Assembly: GCF_018812025.1 (NCBI RefSeq)
Contig: NC_063053.1
Coordinates: forward strand, 10,185,623-10,249,622
DNA length: 64,000 nt
From: Megalobrama amblycephala
Lineage: Eukaryota > Chordata > Actinopteri > Cypriniformes > Xenocyprididae
Reading direction: 5' to 3'
The notes under the pieces were generated by a model. The model did not search any database. It was not told the DNA's origin and saw only the letters and a program-made list of their open reading frames with translations. Of this stretch, positions 1 to 14,200 are shown one piece after another. The position numbers and the translations under genes were made by a program. Numbering within the stretch: position 1 is the first letter of the stretch; the number at the start of each line of letters is the position of its first letter.

Positions 1-1609
1 CTTGTTTTTGATTAAAGCAGCCATTCACCTGGGCATTGATTCAGTAAACTTTACGCATATGTCGCGATTAACTTCTTTCCAATCCTTCAAAAAAAGTTCT
101 TCCCAAATTTGAGCTAATCATCGGCTAATCTTCAACTTGTGCTCTTAAACATTTGTTTTGGATTGATCTATTTTTAGAGTTTACACCGAAAAAAATGCTG
201 TTTTATAAGAGAAGTCACAGACAATTGCGCAACAGGTATGATTCAGTTTATGGCACTTCTCAAACATTTCTATGGTGAGCATACATTTACTCATCTTACT
301 TGCACAAAAACAGATTCAGTATTCCTTTAAAATGAATAAAAACTGTGAAATGCAAACTCAGAATTTTTCGCCATCCTGCAATAATTAATGTTAAATAATA
401 GAAATATACCTTTTTTTTCTCCTGCGTCCTATTGTTCTGTGATCCAGAATTGCAGCACAGCTGAGATGTTTGTTTGTTTGAGCAGCGCCCTCCACTGTAC
501 AGATGTGAATTTGCATTTCCTTCAGCCTGAGGCTTATTAATTTCTCTTTTGGTGTGAAAGGGCCTTTACATTTGCCAAAAAATGAACAAACAAACAAACA
601 AACAGCCTAGCCCAAATGAAAAAAAGTAAAGCAAAAGTAACGTAATGCATTACATTCCATAAAAATGTAACTAAGTAATCCAATTAGTTACTTTTTTTAG
701 GGAGTAACGCAATATTGTAATGCATTACTTTTAAAAGTAACTTTCCTCAACACTGGTTGTTATTCACTTTGAGTCCGTTCAATGTTGATTCAATTCAGTG
801 TTGATGTTGCAAAAATCGATTCAGCTCTAAAGCAGCTCAAAGTGGTTTCATCCAGCTCAATACAGTTCAAGTTTTTATTCTCATCCCTTAGTGTCAGTGC
901 AGTCAAAGCAATAATATTACTGAATATTAAGTGTTCCCAACTAAGCAAGCTAAATGCAACTGTGGCCAGGAACCCAAACTCCATCTGGTGACAGAAATGG
1001 AGAAAAAAAACCTGGGAAGAAACCAGACTCGGTTGGGGGGCCATTTCTCCTCTGGCTCAATAAACAAACATGGTGTAAATTATTCCAGGCTGCCTCACAA
1101 GTCAGATTGTGGATTGATATCATTCTGAATATTTCACTATAATTTATAAATAATTATAAAGAATAATTTATATAATACTATAAATGATATTTTTATGTTT
1201 TCAGTTTTCATTTTAATTTTAGTTTAAGTCGTCATAATTATGTGCTTTTCTATATTTCTATTTACTGTTAATTTATTTTTATTTCAGTTAGTTGGTAAAG
1301 CAACATTTCTAATTTTCATCAACATTTCTTATCAAATATTGTTATTTGAATTAGTGAAATTGATTTTTAATAATTTTTAGTTTTAGTTAACAATAACAAA
1401 ACTGCTTTGGCATTATAAATACATTGCTTTGTTTGCTTGAGTGACATGTCAGATTCTGACCCAACCAACGGCAAGTTTAAGGGTGGGGCTACCTGCTTTT
1501 GCCAACAGTGACAGATGGGGCGGGAGGAGTGTTTGGGAAACTTGTTTGGAAATAGTCATGATAGTGAGGATATATTGAATTTCTGCATCTCTTTTTATGT
1601 TGTTCTCAG
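1..1609 (+). other. cdh23 intron upstream of the first visible exon
   Basis: Intronic sequence. Positions 630-765 hold a dispersed fragment (GTAATGCATTAC words and AAGTAACTTTCC), and 777-1060 a second one whose first part recurs near 60340-60470. 1140-1420 is T-rich sequence with TTTTAGTTAAC words. I see no gene in 1-390. Confidence 0.6.
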
Positions 1610-1715
1610 GCAACGGACGAGGACTCTCCTCCCAATAACATCCTGACCTACTCCATCATCTACGCCTCTCAGTTCAGATCATATTTCAGCATCAGTGTGG
1701 TGGAGGGCTATGCAG
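1610..1715 (+). CDS. cdh23: cdh23 exon, EC6 first half
   Basis: Acceptor TTCTCAG before GCAACGGACG, donor CAG/GTCTGT. Enters in phase 0 and leaves in phase 1. Encodes [10 protein letters not shown], the AxDxD calcium motif of EC6, and ends at VVEGYA. The preceding part of EC6 is outside the window. Confidence 0.93.
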
Positions 1716-4700
1716 GTCTGTGTTCAAATCAAAGTCACCTAATAATAAGATTTCACTGCATGTTCAGGCTGTTGACGGGTTTACATTAGGCTCTCGCCAT
1801 CGCTCTGTGCGTTAGCGGGGAATCGGATTTGGGTTTAACACCTTAAAGCGTGAAAATGCCTTTAGAGAAGCCTTTGTGACCTCTGGTGTTTCATAAACGG
1901 ATTATAGATGCCTGTCTAGTATGTATGTGCTGATGTATTTGTTTTTCTGTTTTTATATTTATTTTATTTGAATGTCATAACCCCTGTTTGTTTGTTTGTT
2001 TAGTCATCAACGTGAATCGTCCTCTGGATTATGAGCAGGTTCCTGCTGGATTAATCTTTCTGACTCTGATGGCCAGAGACGGAGGGAACCCGTCCCTCAA
2101 CAGCACTGTTCCAGTCACCATAGAGCTGTTTGTGAGTACTACACCCACATTCCCAGTGAGCAGAACATTCTGGAGGGGATGTCTAATATACCTACACCAT
2201 GAAATAGGGCATTTCTATGGGATGATATGAGGAATAATTGTCAGTTACATTACTGTTCATAAAGTTGGGGTCAGTAAGAGTTTTTTTTAGAGAAATTAAT
2301 ACTTTTATACAGCAAGAATGCATTAAATTGATCAAAAAATGACAGTAAAGACTGTTAAAATCAGAAATGTGACACTTTTAATTTTATGAAAGCACTTACA
2401 TTAATTCTTCTGTTTAATTATTTGAGCTTATAAAACAGTTAGTTCCTGTCCTTGATTCTGATTGGTCAATAGCTGTGTTTTATTCACGATAAAACACGGC
2501 TATGACCGCTTCACCCAACGGTTCTGTGTATCACTACACAACACTCTTAGCAACCACTCTTAGCAACGTAAACTGTATGTTCTCATTTGATATTGTTCAT
2601 TGAAGCTTACTGTATTATGTAGAAGAGTATTGTGAGAAAGAGACTGAGTGAGCGAGTTTATTACCTGCATTCAGATTTAGCATTTTCCTTCAGGTCAGTC
2701 CCTTATTCATAATAAAAAAATCTGTTTAAATGTCTGATGTATTATCTTGTCCTTTTAACATTTAAGGGGTTTTCCCGTGACTGACAGTCACTAGTCAAAG
2801 CATTTGTCAGTTGCGTCTTATTCCGTGTTCACAACAATTCAGCTACTGACTGACAAATTCACAAAGACAGTCTTTGCCGCCATCTAATGGCGTAATAATG
2901 TGACTTCTGTTGCTGTTCACGGTCAGGGACTATTTTTTTCCAGCGGAAGGAAAGTTTAGTTCATGAAGGTTGCATTGATACATATTTTTGGCTTTAATAT
3001 TTGTATTGTGTGGTAACCGTTTTCTAAACGTTTTATAACAACGCCCTTCAGCCGTGACTTATTCACTATACAGCACAACCTCTCGTACCTTATTGCTTAC
3101 TTGTATATTGTATATTATTTGAGCTGTGAAGTTGTTTTGTCAGTTATACAGTGGTTTTAGGGTTTATGTTACGTTGTAATGGCAACAAACTTGTAAAATT
3201 AGATATAAATATTACGCTAAAATTATGTTAACTCGCATATTGTTTACATCTCGTGGCTATCCTATTGAAACCGTGAATAGTTTAGTGTTTACAGATTGGC
3301 CTCAATCACTTCCATTCAAAGTGACTCACAGTATTCCTGATTTTTTAATAATAAAAAAAGGAGGGATAAGCTAAAATTAATGTTACACCACAGGCGATTA
3401 AGCTTAACTTGTAACCCAGAATAATACTTTACCTTTATCCTAGAATCTGGTGAAAATGAAGATTAAAGAACCATCATTTCAGATTTAAGCTCCTCAGACA
3501 CAAAAAGACACTGGCATTTTATGCGATTGTTCAGAATTCATTGGTTTCCTCTGAGGTTCATTGGCTAGGATGGTTAATCCACAGATAATTTCTCTCTGAC
3601 ATTTCTCTGCTCTTTTATTATGATTCTGATTAGACACATTTCATCTGAAAAACAGCAGGGGTTTGACACATCCATGTTCGTGTGTGTGTGTGTGTGTGTG
3701 TTATTACTGAATGTTGAGCGTTGAAGTGGTAAAACAGTGTATGTGTCTGATATTGAATAATTTCCCATCGCCACAGCCTGTGAGTTTCCATTATACCCTA
3801 AAAGCACTCCATCAATACATTTAATTACAACCAAGGGCATTTTTTCCCTGTGGAAAATTAATGAGTTAATATTTGAAGACTTTTTCAATACCTAAAACAA
3901 TGATTTCCTCCCTCCTTCCCTCTGCAGGACGAGAACGACAACCCACCTGAGTTCAGCCTCCCTTCTTATATCATCAACATACCAGAGAATATTGTTGCAG
4001 GTACGTTTACAATTACATTATCAAAAAATGGAAGAATTTATCAACATGTAGCATATGTACAGTGCTCAAAACCTCATGACAACATAACAACATAACTAGA
4101 TTCCTGTCAGTGATGATTTACAACGTTCAGCCAGCTGTGCACTAGTTCTGTTCCATGCTAATTTAATGTTTTGTGTGAACAAGTGCTGTTTTCCCAGACA
4201 TAGGACACAGGCTTATGGTAGTTTTGTTTCAGTCCTGACCTTTCAAATATTCCCCAGAAAATCTGGTTTGGGGTTTGTACTAAACCTGTTAAACTTGTGC
4301 AATTAATTAAGCCTAAACTGCTTAATATACAAACTCCATTTAAGATTTATTTTGGATTTTTGCTGAATGTTTTATTTATTTATTTATTAAATCTCTCACT
4401 ATTTATCATTGTAATATTTGCTTATTGGTCTTTTTTTTTCTTGCTTCTTTTTAACTATATATACAGTGCAACAGTTGGGTTCCTGTGAAAGGGAAAACCA
4501 AATGTATTTTGTCCATAGAAACATTTTTAAAAACGAATGAATGGAATAGTAGTTTGTTTGGTCATAAAACACACTAAATACACAGTTGTGTGTATATATA
4601 TATGTGTTTGTATATATGTGTGTCTTATGTGTTGATTCTCATGCACAGCACACAGAAAACAAGTTGCATGACATGCACTGGTGTTTGCTTCAGGAAATGC

Positions 4701-4961
4701 AAATCTAGTCTAGTCCACTATCTGTGTGCTGCATCATTTTGGATGCATTACAAAAGATATTTGGTTCTGTCTTGGCTCTTATAATTAATTTTCTTTTCTT
4801 TTTCCTTTTAAATTATTGTGTTTTAACTGACCAAGAAGGTTGTGTGCAGAGGGAAAAGACACAGAGATGTTCATAGTTCTCATGCATTTATTCAATAAAC
4901 GCCTTTATTCCACACAATAGACCAGCCTCCAATCATCAAAGGGAAATTACATTTGTATGTT

Positions 4962-5004
<43 letters not shown>

Positions 5005-5220
5005 AGGGGTACTGAATGCACTTCACTAAACTCTGATAAACCTGAAATCCATAACCCTGTCTCCATCAATGCACACATTAACCACTTCCTGTCTGAAGAC
5101 CATCCTTCAGACTTTGCCTGTCTATCACCTCATGTTATGTTTTTCTCTTCATACACCTGTCTGTCTCTCACAATCATTGGTTGGTTTGTTTACATCCTTT
5201 TTTCTCTTTTGACTCTTTCT

Positions 5221-5258
<38 letters not shown>

Positions 5259-8200
5259 AGGAGCAACAGTGTTGTTTGTGAACGCTACAGATCTGGACGC
5301 CTCTCGAGAATTTGGACAGACCTCACTCATCTATTCGCTGCAGGGCAGCTCACAGTTCAGACTCAACACGCGTTCAGGTGGGCAACTTCACAAATGTTCA
5401 CACCTGCTCTTTAACCCTTATGTTGTGTTTGGGGTCTCACAGACCCTAAAGGCCCCGGTATACTTCAAGCGAACTGTTGTGATGTCATTTCGAACACAAT
5501 CAGGCCAAAACAAAGTTAATTTACTGTTTGTTTCAGGAGTTCGAAACAGCTTGCCAAAGCAAACTTTCCAGAAAAGTTTGCTCTGGCTGGTAAAAGCCTT
5601 CGAACTACCATTGGTCTGTGGTGATTACATAATAAGTAGGTGTAGCTCTGAGGCTCCACCTTCTTTGACATGTACATCTCTGGTTCATTTCTTCTGTTCA
5701 GTCCATCGAGGTCAGACATCCGTGATAAAAACGTGAACACACTGTAAAAATGTAGTTGTAATTCTAATTGAGAGACACTAACACTGTTTTTTTTTCTGTT
5801 TAATACTGTAAAGCTGCTTGATTTTAAACAATCTGTTGCATAAGTAAGGAATAATTGACTCGTTACATCTGTGTGCATTATTTTCTAAGAATTCAGTGAC
5901 CCAGAGTCAATTATTCTACGGTTACCACACCTCAAGACACTGTCTCGATGGTGTATTTCAAGACACTTGTCAGGTTTTTGCCCCTAAAAACACTCTTGTG
6001 TGTGAGACTTTTCTTACACATCTCATCCCAAGCCTCTGTTGCTAATTCCAAAATGTCATTTCAGAACTAGTAACGAAGGCTTGAGCCTTGATAGTAGAAT
6101 AATAACGTGTGTACATTTGAAAGAGAGAGAGCGCGAGAGAGTATGCGCTTTCAAGACACAATAAAACATATTTTGTGGCAAAAACCATGACACTAACTTG
6201 TCGTTTTCATCATATAGTTTACTACATTTATTTGCTCGGTCGGTGTCATTGTGGGTTTTGTTTCTTTTTCTTCTGGAGTGCCGAATTGCTGAACTCGTGC
6301 AAACATATCCACATCACTATGAACAGATGCTTACCGAACTACTGTTTTCTCACTGCTGTCATTTTTGTTGTGTTTATTTTGTTATTGAGAGGAAAGTGCA
6401 CAGCACAAATTTACATAATCATCTAAACACTGCTCTCAGCAGTGTGGGCGGCGTCAGGATGTTCGCTAACACAGTATACCGCTCACGTATTTTGACCTTT
6501 TTTTTTTTTTTTTTACCCCTAAGCGAAGAACAAAAAGAACTTTGCTGTGAGCATATCAAAGCCTTAAAGCCCTTTTAATATTTCAAATAATCATCAATAA
6601 TCATGCCCGCTTGGCCAAGTATTACTTGCCCCTTGTGTCGTTTTTAAAATACATTTTATTTTTGTTTTTTTATATATATATTTATTATAAAATGTAACTT
6701 TTAGTTATTTATTTATATTTTCAGAAATACTTTTAGTGAATTTTCAGTATTACATAAAATTCTTTTTAAAATTTTTTTCTTTAAAAAGGCACAAATCCCT
6801 TAAAAAGAAGTCAAAACAAAAACTATATATTTTATAAAGCACATTTTAATGATTTTTCCCTGCCATTTTTACATGGCAAAATGCTGCTAAAGAGAATTTG
6901 CATGAACATGTTACATATGTTAATATAGCTGGCTGTTTGTGCACTTTCTGTTAAGATTGTTATTGAACATAATTGTACATAAAAACATTTTTTGTCATTT
7001 ATTTTAGTTATAGTAATAATTATGCATTTCCATATCATTTATTTATGAAAAATAACTCAAAATAACTTTGAAAACGTCCTGCAAAATTGAAAAAGTTAAT
7101 GTTTTCAATAGGTTTCAAATGCTTCAGGTAGCCCGGTCTTAAAATGATTCCATCATGTTATGTCTGGGCTACTCAAACAGAGTTGTGATACTATCTGTCT
7201 CTAAACAGATAAAAACAACATTACTATGTACATTATCATCACAACAGTTTCAGTGTCCCCAAAATGTCCCCACAAAGATGGAAATATCCAGGGTGCGATT
7301 TGTGAAAAAAACAGAGGGGGGATGTTTTAAAAAGGTTTTTTTTTTTTTTTTTGAAAATTTGTTAAAAACCACAGTGGAGCTAAATACTATTTTTGGCAGC
7401 TGTTAAAGAAATATTTTTACAAAAAAAATATGATTTTACACAGAGATTTGAAGTATTAGATAGCTTAGATATTTGTAACACTACAATGACACTAATAATT
7501 CTTAATATCTGATAGAAATGCAAAATCAATCGGTAGTTATTAATAGAATAACGACACGCAAACCTTTACATTCAGTTGCGTTTGGTCCCATTTATTTTTG
7601 ATCACAGTGCATACACATACAAACTTTTAGTCCAAAAGTGCGCACATTTGTAGAAATACACGTTTACCTCATATTTCATTAGATAGAATATAAGCTGGGC
7701 CGTACGCAGGGTTTCATAATTACCAAAGTCAGAAAAAAAAGTGTAGTTTTCTAGGGGGGTACGGGGGCAGCTCCCCCAAGAAAATTACGATTTCTTTAGT
7801 GTACATGTGCATTTTTAAGATGTTTTAAAGCCAACAAATTGGATAACAATAGCTTTAAAACCATGACAACAAATACAAGCATGCACAGTTTTGAGGCAGC
7901 TTTAATCGCATGTTTGGTAATTTCATGACTTAACTTACAACAGAACGACAGTCATTGCTCGTAGTTTCTTTTGCGCTTTATTTAAGCTATAATAAAGTAA
8001 TTGTGCAGTGCGCGCTGGCGCATTTGCGCATGCAATTCTTGAGTGCGCGCCAAGAGCACAGTATAATGGCTGATTGGACAGTCGTGTCAATTTTTCTGAG
8101 TTTTACCGACACTGTTGTTCAACTGAAGCTCCCTCGTCGTCACCTAACGTTACCTTTTCTGTGCTCGTTTGACTTACACCTGGCCCTGAGGCGAAGATGG

Positions 8201-11200
8201 AATGCACGTCTGAAAAGTGTCCCGTTTGTTGTGGTCGTAAAGAGACAGTTCTATATAAACGCAGCGTTTTACTTGGCAATGTTTTAAAAAAAGATTTTTA
8301 TTTTTGGTATTTTATATGCTCTGTTGATGGTTTGTGGAGTAGCATCACCCGGATATTTTTTTTAAATTAATTCAGCAGAGGCAGGGATACATAGACCAGA
8401 AGGCGGGAAAATCCCAACACCCCCCCCCCCCCCCTACAAATCGCACCCTGGAAATATCCAAAATCCTTGTCCTTGTGGGGACATTTTTTGGTCTCCATGA
8501 GGAAAACAGCTTAGAAATCATACTAAGTGATGTTTTCTGAAAATGTTAAAATGCAGAAAGTTTTCTATGGTGGGTAGGTTTAGGGGTAGGGTTAGAGGAT
8601 AGAACATACAGTTTGTACAGTATAAAAATCACTTTGTCTGTGGAATCTCCCCATAAAACATGGAAACCCAACATGTGTGTGTGTTCTTGTGTACATGGTT
8701 TATGAGGACACAAATGTGTATAATAACATGGCTATTACAGCGTAAACATGGTTTACGAGGACACTTCCTGTGTCCTCGTAAACCTACGTGTAATGGCTTA
8801 AAAAACATACTAAACAATGTTTTTCCAAAAATGCAGACAGTTTCCTGTGATGGGTAGGTTTAGGTTGTAGGGTTGGGCGATAGAAAATGTGTTGTACAGT
8901 ATAAAAACCATTACGCCTATGGAATGTCCCCACAATTCACAAAAACAAATGTGTGTGTGTGTGTGTGTGTATAGGAGAGATCACAACTACAGCTCTTCTG
9001 GATCGAGAGATGAAGTCTGAGTATATTCTGATTGTAAGAGCTGTGGATGGTGGGGTGGGGCCACAGCAGAAAACTGGCATCGCTACGGTAATGGCTGACA
9101 CTTTGATCCACCTCAGACAGACAGCATCACCTATAAATAAAACTGCTTTATATTACTTGACAGTATAATCGTTTTCTTTGTCTATTCTTAATAATTTAAT
9201 TATTTATTAAAATTGATGTCTATTATGTCTGTTTACACCATATTTTAAAAGCAAAGTCACTTGAAGCCATGCATTATATTGATTTTTAAAGTGTTTAAAA
9301 GCATGTATATATTTCTCTGCAGGTGAACATCACTATACTGGACATAAATGATAATGCCCCCCTGTGGCGAGATGAGCCATATCAAGCAAATGTTGTTGAG
9401 ATGAGTCCCATCGATACCGACGTCATTACTGTGAGTGCACTGATCTGACCTTTAACCTTTGAACTGTCCTTTTCACCTCAAACTGTCCAGACTTTTTTAT
9501 TAGTAATATTTCCCTGGAAATTGTTTTGACAGCTTTGTGTGAAGAACAAACCAAACTTTTTTCACTATCAAATTTCTCCCTCTTGTTCAGCTCTCAGATA
9601 TTATTCTCTATTCAGCATAATTAAATTGGTCCAAACCTGACATGGCACACCTTTTTTTTTTAAGCTACTCTAAGTAAAAATATATATATATATATGTTAT
9701 TAACGAGAGAGGTAAAAAAAAAACAACATATACTTAATAAACCTAAATAATAATTTATATTTTAGAGCGAAAAACTCCGGCTGACAAGACAAACATCAAA
9801 CAGGAAAAAATTGACCATGGATCTTTCAAAAATGCCTCACCTTTGGGAATCACTGGCTGTAAAATCTGTTTTGATAAGAGATTCTGTATTCATGTGAACA
9901 TGAGCTTCAAACCACATTCATCCGCACAGAGGAGCAGAGCCAAAGCACAACCAAAACAATGTTCTTCCACATGTTTTACACATCCGCTAGGAGTTACATA
10001 CTGCAGCTTTAATTGAAATTAAAGTTTGAAAGAAATTTGAGTGCTTCCACATAAGGGTAAGACATAAATGGCTTAATTTTAGAAGACTACTTTTTTTTTT
10101 TTTTTAATGGTTCGTAGTTCCCCTTTAGGAACTAGACAGATGTCTGATTAGACGCCAAAAAGTCTATAATCCCATCATTTGTATAGATAAGATGAAATGA
10201 CATGATACAGAAACAGTGCCAGTTTTGAAGCAGAGGTTTACAGGTAAACATATTTAGTGCTATTGATTTTATGAGTGATAATGTCTTATAGTTTCTCTCT
10301 GAGTCAAATCCCCCCGTACCCAAAGGAGCAAGTTTCCATCTCCTCTCCATCTGGAGAAAACCCCTCTGTCCCTGCCTTTGATCGGCTGGAGTTTTGCAGC
10401 TGAATTCAAAGTGGGCTCTCACCTCGATGTCCTTGAAACATTTTATAGAGCTCCTATATGCTCCTATTATTCTATTGCTTGAAGTATGTAAAAGTCCCAT
10501 CTTAAGGGTTTTTTCCTCCTCTGGTGAATGAATAAATTATTTCATATGTTAATGTCAGTCATGCAATCTTTCAGTCTCAGATGGCACTCCCAGCGACAAA
10601 TCAGAAGCGACTAGAGTTTTCCAACATCTCAAACTCAGATATGATGGACTAGCTTTAATGTATTTCCATGAGTCAGGGTTATCAGGGTTATCAGGGTTAT
10701 CAGTCCAGCAGGAAACAACATCTTGTTCACCAGGTTCCCAGACTGTTACAATGAGCTCATTTAAAGGTGAAGTGTGTGATTTATGTGCCACTAGTAGTGT
10801 AACTCATCCCGTTGGATTAGTGTTATGTCTGCCTCTGGAATCTTCACTCTTAGAAGAAAGGGTTCTGTATAAAACCTTAAAGGGTTCTTTCAGCGCTTCA
10901 TATAGAACCTTTTAGGGAGACAGGAAGATATAGAACCTTTTACACAGACAGGAAGAGAACCGACTGTTATCTGTAGGACACACATGCTTTTTCTGAAACA
11001 GATTTTACTGCAATAATAGAACACAAAAATATAATTAAACAGTTGAAATGTAAATAGACATTACACATTGGACATTCAAGACACTCCAAAAATAAAAAGT
11101 AGTAAAATGATTCCACACAGATGTAACTAACAGAAGAAGATGATGAACAGAATATACAGTTCTGCTTATGGATATTTAGTTACTACTAAGTGTCTCAAAC

Positions 11201-14200
11201 AGAACTCTGAATATCTCTGAAAAAGATCTCTCTTTTTTTTTTTCCCCTCACAAAACATTCATTATACTCACTTTATTAGATACACCTTGCAGGTACTGGG
11301 TTGGATACCTTTTTGCCTTCAGAACTGCCTTAATTCTTCATGGCATAGATTCAAGATGTTGGAAACATTGCTCAGAAATGTTGGTCCATATTTACATGAT
11401 TACATCACGCAGTTGCTGTGAATCCCCAGTTCTAACCCCATCCAAAAGCTTCTCTATTGGATTGAGATCTGGTGACTGTGGAGGCCATTTGAGTATAGTG
11501 AACTCACTCATGTCCAAGAAACCAGTTCGAGATGATTTGAGCTTTGTGACATGGCACGCTATTCTGCTTGGAAGTAGCCATCAGAGGATAAGAACACTGT
11601 GATCATAAAGGGATGGACATGGTCAGCAACAATACTCAGTTAGGCTGTAGCCTTGAAACGATACTCAGTTGGTACTAAGGCGGCCCAAAGTGTGCCAAGA
11701 AAATATCTCCCACACCATTACACCACCATCCTGAACCGTTGGTACAAGGCAGGATGTCTTTCATTTTGTTTATGCCAAATTCTGACCCTACCATCTGAAT
11801 GTCACAGCAGAAATCAAGACCAGGCAACGTTTTTCCAATCTTCTATAGTTCGATTTTCTTATCTGACAGGAGTGGAACCTGGTGTGTCTTCTGCTGCTGT
11901 AGCTCACCTGCTTCAAGGTTTGATGTGTTGTGCTTTCAGAGATGCTCCTCTGCATTCCTCGTAACGGATTGCGTTTGTATCAGCTTCAACCAGTCTGGCC
12001 ATTCTCCTCTGACCTCTGGCATCATCAAAGCATGTCCACAGAACTGCCGCTCACTGGATATTTTCTCTTTTTCGGACCATGCTCTGTAAACCCTAGAGAT
12101 GGTTGTTTGTAAAAATCCCAGGAGATCAGCAGTTTCTGAAATACTCAGACCAGCCCGTCTTCCACCAACAACCATGCCACGTTCAAAGTCACTTAAAGCA
12201 CCTTTCTTCCCTATTCTTATGCTCGGTTTGAACTTCAGCAGATCGTCTTGACCATGTCTACATGCCTAAAAGCATCGAGTTGCTGCCATGTGATTGGCTG
12301 AATAGATATTTGCATTAACAAGTTGAGCATGTGTACCTAATAAAGTGGCTGGCAAGTCTATATCAGCCTTCTAAACATATTTTGTTGCATAGTTGGTGCA
12401 ACAATTTCAGCCAGATCTTGTAAATTTTGCATGCAGTATAAATCAGACAATCTAAACTGTGGCCGATATCTGTGGACGTGGCATCTGAGGGAAAAGCTAA
12501 CTAAAAGTGAACTGATGATTTTACAGTATATTGGGGAAAAACTATTCAATTCGAGACGTGGGTGTAATGTGCGTTCAAGTTATCTATGGTCAGACCTCTA
12601 GAAACCTTGGACTCTGCTTGTAAATATTTAGGTGTTTTATAATGGTTCTGTCTTTGGCTAAATATGCCCCTGATTGTCCTTTAATTAACAAGCCAGTACT
12701 GAACTTCATTAGGAGGTTCCGATGACTAATTAAAATGTAGCCCAGAGTCAAGTGCATACTTGATTACCCTGCTGGACACCGTGCAGGAGAGAGAGAGAGA
12801 GAGAGATGAAACAGAACAAAGAAAGAAATGGATGGATAATTTAAATCACACAACGGTGGATGTAAAAACCAAATGTCTTAAAGCTTTTGACTTCCATACT
12901 CTGGTACAAGCTTCCATTTACCAGTCAACACAGTGCTATTGTGTGTTCTAATCAACTCGTTAAAGGAATAATTCACCAAAAATATTTTTTTGTGTGTGTG
13001 TGAGATCATTTACTCATTTCAGACGTTTGGGGTCAGTACGGTTTTTGAAAGAAGTGTCTTATGCTCACCAAGGCTGCATTTATTTGATCAAAAATACAGT
13101 AAAAACATGAATATTTTGAAATATTTTTACAATTTAAAGTAACTATGAATACATATCATATGGACTATTTTTATGATATGTAATGATAGTTCTTTTTTAT
13201 CATTTTTGAAGCATGACAGCCTCTTGTCACTGTATGCTTTCATAGGAAAAAAGCAATGAGGACATTCTGCAAAGCATACGAATGACCATTTTAACATCGC
13301 AAAATCACACACATCACCTTTAAAATGGTCTGTAAACACGCCTGAATAAATGTGTGTGCAAAATCCCTCAGAGTTCAAATCAATTAGATAAACTTTACAT
13401 TAGACCTGTGCTCTACATCACCCGTTTAAACTCCCTCTAATCATTGAAGAACACATTCGTCAGGTCCTTCCTGTTTTAATAATTAAAGATCTACAGAACC
13501 TTTGTTCTCTAATGACCAATTAAGTGATTTTCAGTGCTTCTCCTCCAGCACTGTGAATAATTGATTGGCTCTTAAAAAAAACAGCCAGGGTTTTATATAG
13601 TTATGCCCCATGCATAAATCTCCCATCATGCCATTCTGTGGAGAGAGGATTGGTGTGATTTAATTTCTGCACCTTAGGTTTTGTGACTCATTTTTCTTCT
13701 CTTTCTCTGTGCAGGTATTAGCGGTAGACCCTGATTATGGTGATAATGGGACGGTGGTATATTCCATAAATCCAGAGAACCCCTTCTACACCATCAACCG
13801 TAACACTGGGAAGATCCGCACCAGTGGGGCAGTGCTGGACAGAGAGAGTCAAAATGCCCGCTCCGCACAGCTTATGAGGACCATCATTGTCTCTGCTACT
13901 GACCGTAAGCAACTCTCACCTGTCCCATAATGCCTCGCTCTCTCCCTCTGAGGCCACAATAAAGGTAGTTTTACAGTCGCCAACCTTCAGTGTCTTTAAA
14001 TCATGCTAACACACTAGTCTTCCCATTTCTGCAGTATATAGTATGTATATTGTGCACAGTATGTAAACTTTGTATGACACACACTACCGTTCTAAGGTTA
14101 ATACTTTTATACCTTGCATATTAGAATGATTTCTGAAGGATCATGTGACACTGAAGACTGGAGTAATGATGCTGAAAATTCAGCTTTACCATTACAGAAA

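Noticed and set aside
4957..5736. 259-codon open frame, plus strand
   Set aside because: Starts in a (TG)n tract, crosses a (CT)n tract, a cdh23 exon in another frame and the start of a transposon. It has no domain and no consistent codon pattern.
7955..8287. 110-codon open frame
   Set aside because: Lies wholly inside the hAT-like element and resembles neither a transposase nor a host protein.
8571..8620. Telomere-like GGTTTAGGGGTAGGGTTAG words
   Set aside because: They are part of a dispersed repeat (also at 8850 and 32610) and not a tandem TTAGGG array.
10658..10791. Repeated GLSGLSGLS or DNPDNPDNP frames
   Set aside because: Caused by a threefold ATCAGGGTT repeat; no other coding evidence.
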